Origin: JAWKOK01 sp963765875
GTDB taxonomy: Bacteria; Chloroflexota; Anaerolineae; Caldilineales; Caldilineaceae
Assembly (NCBI GenBank): GCA_963765875.1
Contig: CAVXYK010000025.1
Span: 1-64,000 of the forward strand
Reading direction: 5' to 3'
DNA length: 64,000 nt
Positions 20,101 through 28,762 of this stretch are shown piece after piece. How positions within the stretch are numbered: position 1 is the stretch's first letter; each line of letters opens with the position of its first letter. The notes beneath the pieces are model-generated. The model made no database searches. It was not told the DNA's origin and saw only the letters and a list, made by a program, of their open reading frames with translations. The position numbers and the translations under genes were made by a program.

Positions 20101-20761
20101 ACCATACGCCGGTAGAGTCACCGTCGCCATCAACCTGCTGCGATCCACCGTCTGAATCGCCGGTCAGGTCGGTGATCCCCCAGAAGTCGGCGATCCATGT
20201 GCCCGAGATGTCGGTGGTAGCCGTCACGCTGTCGCCGCCATGCACCCACACATCGACAATGGCCCCTGCATCAGCTCGACCAGATACCGTGTCGGAGACC
20301 ACGTCGACAGCGTCCACAAACAGATCGACTACGGTGTGCGTCTTGGTCGTGGATCCGTCTGACACGATCACCTCGTGACCTCGCTCGAGGTCAAAGACGT
20401 CCCACAGATTGAAGTTGAAGTTGCCGCTGCCATCGGCTGTCTGCGAGTCCGTATGGAGTACACCACCGCCACCGTCTGCGATGGTCAGACTGATCGTCGC
20501 ACCCGACGCCCAGGGGCTCAATGACTGCACCCAATCGCCAACCGGCGCCACCTGGAACGTAGCCGGTTCACTAATCATCTTTATCTGAGACAGATCATCC
20601 ATTTTCCCCTGTTCGAGATCTGCACTAGAGGCAAATAGAACGTCCATATCTGCAATTGGAGCCGCCACAGATGTCCCTACTGAGCCTACCAATAAATAGC
20701 CGGTCACCATCAGCATAATGACAACGAGTTTCCACATTGACTTTCTCAAGTTCTGGTTCAT
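11108..20761 (-). CDS. Giant secreted multi-repeat PKD protein (~3,200 aa; frameshifts)
   Basis: Start ATG at 20761 with AAGGAG 9 bases upstream, then a signal peptide (LVVIMLMVTGYLLVGSVG...VAAP). Correcting single-base breaks near 19915, 18690 and 13545 gives one protein. Order: 12 tandem repeats of ~157 aa (14900-20570); two carboxypeptidase-regulatory-like domains (VSGTVTDPADNLLHNVDVRL; ITGTVADSLGGPLSGIEVTA); an ~85-aa domain; a third such domain (ASGYVTDANTGAAIQGATI-like); eight PKD domains (YSWDFGDG) at 11690-13540; a ZU5-like domain (LPVGAVDETTELLL); and the tail RIFLPVI, like C-terminal sequences of other Chloroflexota exoproteins. Probably a surface adhesin or matrix protein. The long plus-strand frames opposite it are artefacts of repetition. 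Confidence 0.85.
12185..13170 (-). repeat. Near-identical 246-bp PKD-encoding repeats, 492-bp superperiod
   Basis: Units of 82 codons recur every 246 bp. The unit around 12431-12676 and that around 12923-13168 are almost base-identical, and their neighbours alternate, giving a 492-bp higher-order period. Indicates recent tandem duplication or gene conversion inside the giant gene. Confidence 0.85.
14900..20570 (-). repeat. Twelve ~470-bp repeats encoding ~157-aa modules
   Basis: Each module starts FQVxPxDDWVQS, carries SLSIEDGGGVVYSDSQTAD, FDLERGHVVTVSDGTTTKEH, VDVVSDTVSGRADPGA, VDVWVHDGGNRTVTADGSG and ends DSDGGSQQNDADGDSTGVWW. The Asp/Gly-rich end resembles calcium-binding loops. Modules diverge more than the PKD units, so they are older. 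Confidence 0.85.
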
Positions 20762-21349
20762 CGGAACGCTCCTTGGCGAGGGTTGACAAGTGAATATTCT
20801 CTTGGCTGGGAAAGGACACATTTGTCTATTGTCTGTTTCACATTTTCTGGATTGGTCAAGAACATGCTGACATGAAATAGGTTAAGAGACTGAGCCTAAC
20901 GTGGGGTGGCGCCTCTACATCATCGTCAAGTGCGAACACTCTATCAGTAGATGCGTTGCGATTTGTCCCCGAAAAATAGAGAAAAGATGGAATCATCCAT
21001 CGTATTTCATTGCTCAATACATGCGTGGGTCGACACGTCGAATGTGGATGGGCGGGGCAACCGATATGGTATATCAGGTACTCCTCAATCAGGGTTAGAG
21101 AATTTTGCACCAGATAACACGGATTCTTCTAGCTTATCCAACAGTTTGCGTACACACCAGTGTCAGATGTCCCAGAATTCTTGGGACATTTGACACCAAT
21201 TTCAGCTTTGGATGCCGGACACAACTTTGTTGCATCGCCAGCAACAGAATGGTTGCAGGCATTTTCGAGAGTTCAACCCTGGCCGTCGCAAGAGAACGAC
21301 GGCGAGCCCCAATCCAGGCTTCATGCGCTACGTCTGTAGAGTCCTGCAC
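20762..21349. other. Intergenic region with a 37-base palindrome at 21160-21196
   Basis: Upstream region of the giant gene. GTGTCAGATGTCCCA at 21160 is mirrored by TGGGACATTTGACAC ending at 21196 around a GAATTC core. It could be an operator or terminator. No gene recognised here; the minus-strand frame crossing it is an extension of the small-gene remnant. Confidence 0.45.
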
Positions 21350-21516
21350 TTGGCGATCTCCGTCGACGAGCCAGAAGATCTGTCGATACAATTCTTCCAG
21401 CGTTAGAAAGTGAATGAGATGGCTACACTCAACCTGGCTGACTGTGCCGCGCCAGACATGCTGCTGTTCATCGCTCGACTCCTCCCATAGCCAGATATGA
21501 GTGAACGCGTTGACAT
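21350..21516 (-). pseudogene. Small SARP-linked protein, copy 1 (frameshifted)
   Basis: Same gene as 26008-26211. ATG at 21516 reads MSTRSLIS and then loses frame; one base later in frame the sequence is HIWLWEESSDEQQHVWRG, HLIHFLTLEELYRQ, WLVDGDRQ, matching the WLWEES...VWRG...LDDLYRQ...FVDGDR pattern of copy 2. A one-base insertion next to the start explains the difference. The open frame runs on past the homology to 21134. It is divergent to the full-length SARP gene and downstream, on its strand, of the triple repeat at 21663-21708. Confidence 0.65.
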
Positions 21517-21662
21517 GACAAACCTCTGCCAACGATGCTCCCCGCAGATGGATCTCCAAAAGGGACAACCGCTCGTCGCAACAAATGGTAGGGCATATCC
21601 TGATGTCGGAGCGTCTACTCTACTAAAGTCTGTGACGCACATCCAGTAACGTGTTAATAACG

Positions 21663-21708
21663 AGCATAGTCCTCTATCGTTGTCTGCCGCGTTGTCTGCC
21701 GTATTGTT
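21663..21708 (-). promoter_or_regulatory. Candidate SARP operator: three 12-bp-spaced repeats plus -10 box (copy 1)
   Basis: On the plus strand AGCATA (21663-21668), then GTTGTC at 21679 and 21691 and ATTGTT at 21703, exactly 12 bp apart. Read on the minus strand this is direct GACAAC repeats followed 10 bp later by TATGCT, a -10-like hexamer pointing at the small gene. Identical geometry occurs at 26452-26497. Known SARPs bind direct repeats close to a -10 box; assignment here is inference. Confidence 0.5.
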
Positions 21709-21979
21709 TGCAATGAGATTGGCCACGCCATCACGTCTAAATTGGGCCACCAGTGGTGGACAAACGCATTGACTGGCGTATTCGGCCGAAAGTTGCGTCC
21801 ATACCTGATAGCGCCACACTGGTAGGTAATTAAGTCCCGATGGCCCTGTGAGATCGGCTCAAAAAGGTTGCAATTCAGTCCGCAATCACTTATGCTGGAT
21901 GGCATCCGGAGAAGCGCCGCCACAAACCCATCAGCAACTCTTTCTCCACCGCGCTCCTAGCAAGAAACACGAGGCTTAC

Positions 21980-24900
21980 ATGGTCCTCGACATCCATCTA
22001 CTGGGACCACCCGAGGTTCGGCAAGACGAAAACCCCTTGCCACTGAGCGGACAGCGTCCCCTCGCCCTCTTGGCCTACCTGGTTGTCACCGGCAAGGCAC
22101 ATACACGCACCCACCTTTCGGATCTGCTATTTGAGTCTTCTGGCCGATCCCCGGGCCGGTCTGCGCTGGACGTTGAGCAAGCTGCGCCAAGCTGTAGGTC
22201 CTGAGTTTTTTCTGGTCAGTCGCGAACAGGTCGCGTTCAACGATCAGGCCGGCTATACGTGCGATACAGATGCGCTGCTCGATGGCGATCTCAGTGTCGT
22301 TCGGGGTGTTTTTCTGGAAGGATTGCACGTCAACCAGGCGCCGCTGTTCGAGGAATGGCAATTGATCACAGCGCAGCAAATAAGGCAGACCTACCAGGAT
22401 AGCCTGCTTCGCCGCATCGCACACCATGAAACACGCGGCGAGCACAGTGAGGTTGCAAGCCTGGCAGCACACTTGGTTCAGATGGACAACCTTCGGGAGG
22501 AATGGCGCCGCCTGTTGATGCGGGCCTACGCAGCGATCGGTGATTGGGGCGCAGCTCTTGAACAGTACGAACAGTGTCGCCAACTATTGGCCGACGAGCT
22601 TGCTACAACGCCCGCCAAAGAGACCGTCGATCTCTGGCACCAACTAGGCCGCAGAGAGGCGGTGGTCGCTCCGCTGCCTGCTACCTCACCGTCTCCAGCA
22701 GACGTGCGGACGACGGCAGAGCCATCCCAGTCCATCAAATCCGGCCCTCCAGCCAAACTACCATTCTTCCGAACGTCGTTCGTAGGTCGCGGGGCGGAAA
22801 TTGAAGAAATCCAGGCCACGTTAGCCGAACCGGATTGTCGGTTGCTTACAGTAATCGGGCCCGGTGGTATCGGCAAGACGCGGCTGGCCGTGCACGCTGC
22901 AATGAACTTGGAGCGGCTCTTCGAGCATGGCATCTGCTTTGTGCCGTTACGCCAGGTAACAGCCGCCGATGGGCTGGCATCGGCCATCGCCCGCAGTCTG
23001 GGCTTGACCGCCTACAGCGATGAGGGCCTGCGTGAACAGTTGGTGACCTATGTGAGACAAAGATCCATCCTGTTGCTGCTCGACAATATGGAACATCTGT
23101 TGGTTTCACCGGATTGGGACGCCGGGGAGGCTCTGCTGGCGGAAATACTTGTCTTCGCGCCGCGTCTGCATATCCTGGCCACGTCACGAGAACGACTACA
23201 CATGGCCGAAGAGTGGCTTTACCCCTTGGGCGGACTCACATTCGCACCCGTTCAGAGCGAGGCAGAGCGCGATCTGCGCGACTTATGCGGCCACACAGCT
23301 CTTCCTGCAACGCGCCCGCCAGATCGATTCCAACTACCATCCAGATCGTGTCCGTATCGAAGACCTTCGTGCAATCGCGGCCATCTGCCGACGCACTGCC
23401 GGCATGCCGCTTGCCCTTGAGATGGCCGCGGCCTGGGTAGACCATGTGCCCTGCGTTGAGATTGCGGCTTCACTCGACGACGATCTGGCGATCTTGACGA
23501 AGCCTGGTGCCAAGGGCCCGGATCGGCATGCAAGTATACATGCCGTCTTCGAACACTCCTGGCAACTGCTTGATCTTGACCTGCGCAGACTTCTTGCCCG
23601 GCTTTCGATCCTGCGTGGCCGTTTTGATCGGGAAGCGGCTGCGGCTGTGGGCGGCGGCACCCTCTTTTCCCTATCTGCGTTGCTGGACAAATCTCTGTTG
23701 GAAGCGACCGGCGACGGTCGCTATCAAGTTCATGAGTTGCTGCGTCAATTTGCCGCCGAGAAATTGGCAGCAGATGCTGCGCTCGCCTCTGCAACCAATG
23801 AGGCGCACAGCATCTACTACTGCCGGCTATGCCGCACCCTAGAGCATGATTTCAAGGGCGGTGCGCAAACCAGGGCCGCAGAACGAATGCAGGAATCGCT
23901 CGGCAATATTCGGGCAGCCTTCGCATGGGCGGTTGAGCAAGCCGAGTGGACGCGGTTGGCAAACGCCTCGTTTAGTCTTGGTTACTTCTGTAGTCCTACA
24001 TGGCCATATCGAGGAAGGACGCGCCATCTTCAAGGGGGTGACCGATGCCCTGAGCAAGAACCACCTGTCGGCCAGCGCAGCGATTGCCGGGGCACATGCA
24101 TCCTACTGGCTGGGGCAACTGTCAGACGGCAGCAACGCCATTCCTTTCTGGATGGCAGGCGACTCCTATTTTGAAACGGCACGCCGGCTGGGATCCGGAT
24201 CGGATTTCGATGAGGCGCTCTCTTGCGGAGGCGCTGGCGTCGGCGTCCGATCTGATAGGGGACTACGCCGAGCAGGAGCGACACTATCAGACGGCCCTTG
24301 TGGCAGCCAAACGTGCAGGCGACAACTGGATTGAAGCCAAAATGTACTCGACGCCTATGCCGGCCTGCAAGTCTGGAAACAGGCACGATACCACGATGCA
24401 TGGAAGAGCGCACGAGCAGCGCTGCGTTTACAGCGCGCTATCAATGACCAGACCGGAATGGTCGAGACCCTGGGTACGCTGAGCGCCATCGAGACGTTCC
24501 TGACGTCACTATGCGCAGGCAATTCATATCAGCAAAGAAGCACTAGCCGTCAGCCAAGTACTGGGCAATGATCTGCGTACTGCGATGGCCCACCGCCATG
24601 TAAGCTGGGCGCTCCTCTTGGCCGGCTCGCTTCGACGAATGCATCATCCACCTGCGTCATGCATATGCCATCTACACCCACTACGGACAAGACCGTTTAG
24701 TGGCTGAAACACTGCAAAGTCTCGCCTGGCGCAGTTGCATGGGCGGCCATTTCGATGATGCCCATCGATATGCCGACGAATTAGACAGAATTGTTGGCGG
24801 GAAAAGGAGGACACCGTATTATTCGTGCCTTTCTGATCTGTATCCGCAGTTTAATCGCATTTCACGAAGAGCGTTATGCCGCCGCCCTCGAACTTGCTCA

Positions 24901-25324
24901 GGAGTCGGTCCGTGCGCTGGCGCCTATCGGTGAACACAACCAGGTGGCGTCGGCGCGCACGATACTGGGATTCTCCTACCTCGCCCTCAATGATCTTGAA
25001 TCCGCCACCATCCAGGCCAAGCTCTTTCTGAGCCAGGGTACAATGTATGCACTGTGGGGACTTAGCGTCGTGGCGCTCGTACTGGTTTGGCAAGATCCAT
25101 GCGAAGAACGGTATGCACAATTCTACGAGCTGTTGGCACTGCAAAGCGTTGCCAGTCCTCTGTGGGACTCACCATTCTATCGAACAATCATCCGACGGCT
25201 CCAGCCTCCCGGCCTTGCGGAGTTCTCGCCCGAACAGCGTGCGGCGGCCGAAAGACGCGGGCGGTCCTTGGACCCGGATACGACCATTGTGGCCCTCGCG
25301 CAACAGATCCAAACGCTCCGCTGA
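21980..25324 (+). pseudogene. SARP/BTAD regulator with AAA and TPR modules (many frameshifts)
   Basis: ATG at 21980. With ~8 single-base corrections (near 22135, 23280, 23995, 24230, 24345, 24505, 24630, 24800) it encodes ~1,110 residues. N-terminus: OmpR-like DNA-binding start (LDIHLLGPPEVRQDENPLPL) then a BTAD helical domain (LRWTLSKLRQAVG; ALEQYEQCRQLLADEL). Residues ~265-560: STAND/AAA NTPase with FVGRGAEIEEI, Walker A GPGGIGKT, Walker B LLLLDNMEHLL, sensor ATSRERL, GMPLALEMAAAW. The rest is TPR-like. The C-terminal ~80 residues (WQDPCEERYAQFYELLALQ onward) recur in the stub at 26765. This class couples ligand or NTP binding to transcription activation. The density of breaks means either true decay or poor sequence. 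Confidence 0.8.
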
Positions 25325-25340
25325 ACGGCAGCGGCGGCAC

Positions 25341-25561
25341 ATGTGCGTCCTACTACTCACGACGATAGCGGTGCTTTCGCCGGCTGGCGGCAACAAGCCT
25401 GTCGAGCCAGATCAACGCTTGACGGTCGCGACTCGCTGCCGACCCTGCGCCACGGCAAGCCACAGGGCATTGCTATCGGCGAACAGATCCTGGTTGCCAT
25501 CCGCGACCGAGGCACTTTTATGGACCCGAGATCGCGCAAAGACTGGTGGCAAGGGTGGTAG
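25341..25561 (+). pseudogene. Internally deleted copy of the EVTR-repeat lipoprotein
   Basis: The start reads LLLTTIAVLSPAGG...EPDQRLT, matching the signal peptide of the lipoprotein at 9862 (ALLSLAGC...EPDQRMI) but with the lipobox Cys changed to Gly. After ~30 codons and a frame change it jumps to the C-terminal end: LPTLRHGKPQGIAIGEQI and AIRDRGTFMDPRSRKDWW, matching LPALRHGDPLGTAIGSQI and the end of the full gene. About 250 residues are missing. It begins 16 bases after the SARP stop codon. Confidence 0.8.
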
Positions 25562-25613
25562 GGAATTGTCAATTGTCGAGGGGTCAACGACAGATTGATA
25601 GCGGCTGTGTCCT

Positions 25614-25913
25614 CTAGCCGGGCATCACAAACTCCTCTGAGAACGCTGCCCACCCTTCCGTTGAATCGGTGCGCAGCTTCTTGATTGGTTGGTACTCAGG
25701 CGACTCATACCACTTCAAGGCCGCCTCCATTGACTCAAATTTGAGGATGAGAATGGTGGGATAAGGTGCTCCCTCGGAACCCACGATGTTGTCATTGACA
25801 ACAACAAATTCACACCCAAATTCAATCAACAGAGGGATGACGTTGTCCCGATAGCGCTGGAACATTTCTCCATCCACAATCTTGAAGTTTGCGATCAGGT
25901 ATGCAGCGGTCAT
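25614..25913 (-). CDS. DUF1330 family protein
   Basis: 99 residues, ATG at 25913 with GGAGGAG 7 bases upstream; a longer in-frame start at 26006 is less likely because it lacks such a site. The sequence has the dimeric alpha/beta-barrel pattern of DUF1330: AAYLIANFKIVDGEMFQRY, FVVVNDNIVGSEG, ILILKFESMEAALKWYESP, YQPIKKLR. Members are small ferredoxin-like-fold proteins of unknown reaction. It lies between the two SARP modules on the opposite strand, 96 bases upstream-to-downstream from the small protein gene that follows it on the right. Confidence 0.9.
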   Translation of the reverse strand: MTAAYLIANFKIVDGEMFQRYRDNVIPLLIEFGCEFVVVNDNIVGSEGAPYPTILILKFESMEAALKWYESPEYQPIKKLRTDSTEGWAAFSEEFVMPG

Positions 25914-26007
25914 GGTTTTCTCCTCCAAACAGAAAAGGATTTTCAAGAAATCGACACAGTCTATGCTTCCATTCTTCTCACCGCAGGGGAACGGCGAGAA
26001 GAACAAT

Positions 26008-26211
26008 TCAGTTCTCTTGCGTCATCTCGATGCGGTCCGGCCGATTGCGGTCCCCATCGACGAACAGAGCGATCTGTCGGTAAAGGTCGTCCAGCGTTTG
26101 GAACGAAACCACATGTCCGCTCTGAACATGGCTGGCCGAGCCTCGCCAGACCTCTTCCTGCTCGCTGATCGATTCCTCCCAAAGCCAAATGACAAGCGTA
26201 TGTGTTGACAT
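26008..26211 (-). CDS. Small SARP-linked protein, copy 2 (67 aa, unknown function)
   Basis: ATG at 26211, TGA at 26008-26010. Sequence pattern: STHTLVIWLWEES, EQEEVWRGSASHVQSG, VVSFQTLDDLYRQIALFVDG, then a charged tail. No signal peptide or membrane helix; the SG-x-x-x-x-F-x-x-L-D-D-L part suggests a compact beta-beta-helix domain. A frameshifted copy lies at 21350-21516 in the same position relative to a SARP gene. The candidate operator at 26452-26497 points towards this gene, so it may be the direct target of the divergent regulator. I do not recognise a named family with certainty. Confidence 0.7.
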   Translation of the reverse strand: MSTHTLVIWLWEESISEQEEVWRGSASHVQSGHVVSFQTLDDLYRQIALFVDGDRNRPDRIEMTQEN

Positions 26212-26242
26212 GACAGAACCCCGCCGTCGAACTTTGCTATTG

Positions 26243-26288
26243 ATGGGTCCACCATGACGAACTGGCTTGTCCGTCATGGTGGACCCAT
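26243..26288. repeat. 17-bp inverted repeat in the leader of the small gene
   Basis: ATGGGTCCACCATGACG (26243-26259) and its exact complement at 26272-26288, 12-base loop. It begins 31 bases upstream of the small gene start, in what would be its 5' leader if transcription starts at the candidate promoter at 26452. Confidence 0.6.
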
Positions 26289-26764
26289 TGGCTACGAACG
26301 CTGAGTGAGGCTTCCCCAAGACAGCAACTATACGGGAGCTAGCAAAGCCTCACGCCATTCCAGACAGAGAATCACGATACGCCATCTTCCTATACGCATC
26401 ATATTTCCTCCAGAGTGGTAGACGTTTTTGCCCATCGTTCGGCTCGGTTTTAGCATAATCGTCAACCGTTGTCGCCCGCGTTGTCTTGAGCGTTGTCCTC
26501 TTCGCCAACTGGACAGAAGCAAATGGATCTGCAAGACGGTTTATATTTTCGGACGCTACCCCGCGGGCCCATTTCGAATTCCGGGACTGCGGATTATGCC
26601 AAGATTTGCGCAAAATCTGAGATGCATCCGCTGCCGCGAAGGGCTTGAGTTTCGATGGACAATCCCGTATGATAGGAGACAGGCTTTCTACTGTAGTCAC
26701 CGACCGTTCGCAGTAGACAGCCAGTCTTTCTCCATCCAATACGTCGCAGGAACACGAGGCTCTC
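26289..26764. other. Divergent intergenic region of SARP module 2
   Basis: Holds the triple repeat at 26452-26497 and otherwise no recognised feature. The short frames here do not resemble known proteins. The last ~20 bases (GGAACACGAGGCTCTCATGG) match the SARP start region at 21960-21985. Confidence 0.5.
26452..26497 (-). promoter_or_regulatory. Candidate SARP operator: three 12-bp-spaced GTTGTC repeats plus -10 box (copy 2)
   Basis: AGCATA at 26452-26457, then GTTGTC at 26468, 26480 and 26492, exactly 12 bp apart. The AGCATA-to-first-repeat distance (16 bp) is the same as at 21663. Spacer bases between repeats differ between the two sites, so the hexamers and spacing look selected rather than merely copied. 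Confidence 0.55.
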
Positions 26765-27109
26765 ATGGCCCTCGATATCCATCTTCTGGGACCGCCCAAT
26801 ATTTTCCATGAAGCAACGCCCGTACCTCTACGCGGACAGCGCCCTATCGCCCTCTTGGCTTACCTGGTCAGACAAAATCCCTGCGACGAGAGTTACGAAC
26901 ACTTCCACGAACTGCTGGCGCTGCAACGCTCCGCCGCCCCCATGCGTGATTCCCCGTCCTACCGCGAGATCACCCAACGACTCCAGCCGTCCGAACTGCC
27001 GAGCTTCTCGTCTGAAAGGCGTGCGATAGCCGAGGCTCTGGGCCGGAACTTGGACCTGGAAGCTACGCTTGCAGACCTGAGACAACGGTTTGAAAGACAG
27101 GTAAAATGA
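26765..27109 (+). pseudogene. SARP/BTAD stub: N- and C-terminal ends joined in frame
   Basis: 114 residues. The first ~35 (LDIHLLGPPNIFHEATPVPL, GQRPIALLAYLV) match the DNA-binding start of the regulator at 21980. The remaining ~78 (RQNPCDESYEHFHELLALQ, SPSYREITQRLQP, LPSFSSERRAIAEALGR) match its extreme C-terminus. About 1,000 residues with the BTAD, NTPase and most TPRs are absent, yet the fusion is in frame and free of stops. It has lost most of the DNA-binding domain, so it cannot be a normal activator. It is either a clean deletion remnant or a tiny fusion protein. Confidence 0.75.
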
Positions 27110-27168
27110 TCGGCGGTCAATTGACAATAATGACAGATCACTCCGCCACAGGCGAAGAAAGGAACTCT

Positions 27169-28642
27169 ATGCCTCAACGTCCAAACATCCTCATCTTCAT
27201 GACCGACCAGGAGCGCGGCGATGTCGTTGCGCCGGGCCACCCATGCCAGACGCCCAACGCCGACCGACTGGCAGCCCAGGGCATCCGCTTCACTCAGACC
27301 TACACGCCCTATGCCCACTGCTGCCCGTCACGCGCCACCTTCATGACCGGCCTCTATCCCAGCCGCCACGGCGTCTACAACAATCTGCTGACGCCGACGG
27401 CCATCAACCTGGGCCTCAACGAGGGCGTTGTGACCTTCTCCGAACTGATGCGCGACGACGGCTACAAGATGACCCTTTGCGGCAAGTGGCATGTGAGCGC
27501 CGAGGAGAATCCGTCCGACCGGGGCTGGGACGAGAAGGCGGTGACCGCGGTGAAGGGGACGCGCCACAGCGCGAACCCCATCGACAGTGGCGGCAGGGGC
27601 CACGCACGCCGGACAGCGGTGAAGATCGGCCACGCGGCCATGTGCAGCGCCCGGGCTGGGGCGACTTCGTCGTCTACGAGACAGCGCCGGACGGCGGACC
27701 CAAGGGCTACGAGGAGATCAACGACTACAAGGTGATCCAGGCTGCGATCGAAACGCTGGATGAATATGCGAAACAGGACGATCCCTGGTGCCTTTTCGTC
27801 GGGCCCATCGGTCCCCACGATCCCTTTGTCGTGCCGGAGAAGTATGTGAACATGTACGATCCGGCCGAGATCGAATTGCCTCCCTCCTACAGCGATACGC
27901 TGGAGGACAAACCGCGTCTCTACCAGCGCCATCGCCGCCAACTCTGGGATCAACTGAGCGAGGACGAAGTGCGCGAATCCATCGCCCACTACTACGCCTA
28001 CTGCACCATGGAGGACGACCTCTTCGGCGAGGTGCTCGACGCGCTCGACGCCTCCGGCCAGGCCGACAACACAGTCATCATCTTCATGTCTGACCACGGC
28101 GAATATTGCGGCGACCACGGTCTCTACCTCAAGGGCGTGCCCGCCTTCCGTGGCGGCTACCATGTGCCCTGCATCGTGCGCTGGCCAGACGGCATCGCCA
28201 ATCCCGGCAGCGAAGTTCGATGAGTTCGTGACCCTGGCCGACTTTGCGCCCACCTTCCTCGAACTGGCCCAGGTCGACGCGCCGGACGATCTGACCGGTC
28301 GCAGCTTCGTCCCCTTCCTCAAAGGCGACAGACCCACAGATTGGCCCGACACCTTCTTCACCCAGTTCAACGGCGTCGAACTTTACTACACGCAACGCTC
28401 TGTGATGACCAAGGAGTACAAGTACGTCTACAACGGCTTTCGACTTCGACGAGCTCTACGATCTGCGCACCGATCCCCACGAGATGGTCAACCTGGCCGA
28501 CGATCCGGCCTACGACGAGGTCAAGCATGATCTGGTGCGCCGCATGTGGAAATTCGCGGCCAAGGAAGACGACATGATCTTCAATCCCTACGGCACCGTG
28601 GCATTGGCGCCCTGGGGCCCGGCGGATGCGTTGCAGGAGTAA
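27169..28642 (+). pseudogene. Type I sulfatase 2, three frameshifts
   Basis: ATG at 27169 with GAAAGG upstream. The corrected protein is ~490 residues. Landmarks: NILIFMTDQERG (metal Asp), formylglycine motif C51-C-P-S-R55, HGVYNN, LCGKWHVS; then FVGPIGPHDPF, IIFMSDHGEYCGDHGLYLKG with the second metal site; then FVPFLKG and a C-terminal KYVYNGFDFDELYDLRTDPHE. Frame changes are near 27595 (one extra base), 28212 (GAAGTTCGAT, one extra T) and 28437 (GGCTTTCGAC, one extra T). The family is choline-sulfatase/phosphonate-monoester-hydrolase-like. Continuity of homology across all breaks suggests a gene that is intact in nature or very recently damaged. Confidence 0.85.
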
Positions 28643-28645
28643 AGA

Positions 28646-28740
28646 ACCTCACCACAGAGGCACGGAGGAAACACAGAGGTACACAGAGTTTTTTTATCTC
28701 TGTGATCTCTGTGCCCCACTCTGTGTCTCTGTGGTGAACC
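28646..28740. repeat. CACAGAG-rich imperfect palindrome
   Basis: CCTCACCACAGAGGCACGG on the left is mirrored by TCTGTGTCTCTGTGGTGAA on the right, with CACAGAGG... and ...CTCTGTG copies inside. A related half occurs at 51552-51595 (TTCACCACGGAGACACAGAG). Confidence 0.7.
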
Positions 28741-28762
28741 TAATAGGGAGACGCAACATTCC

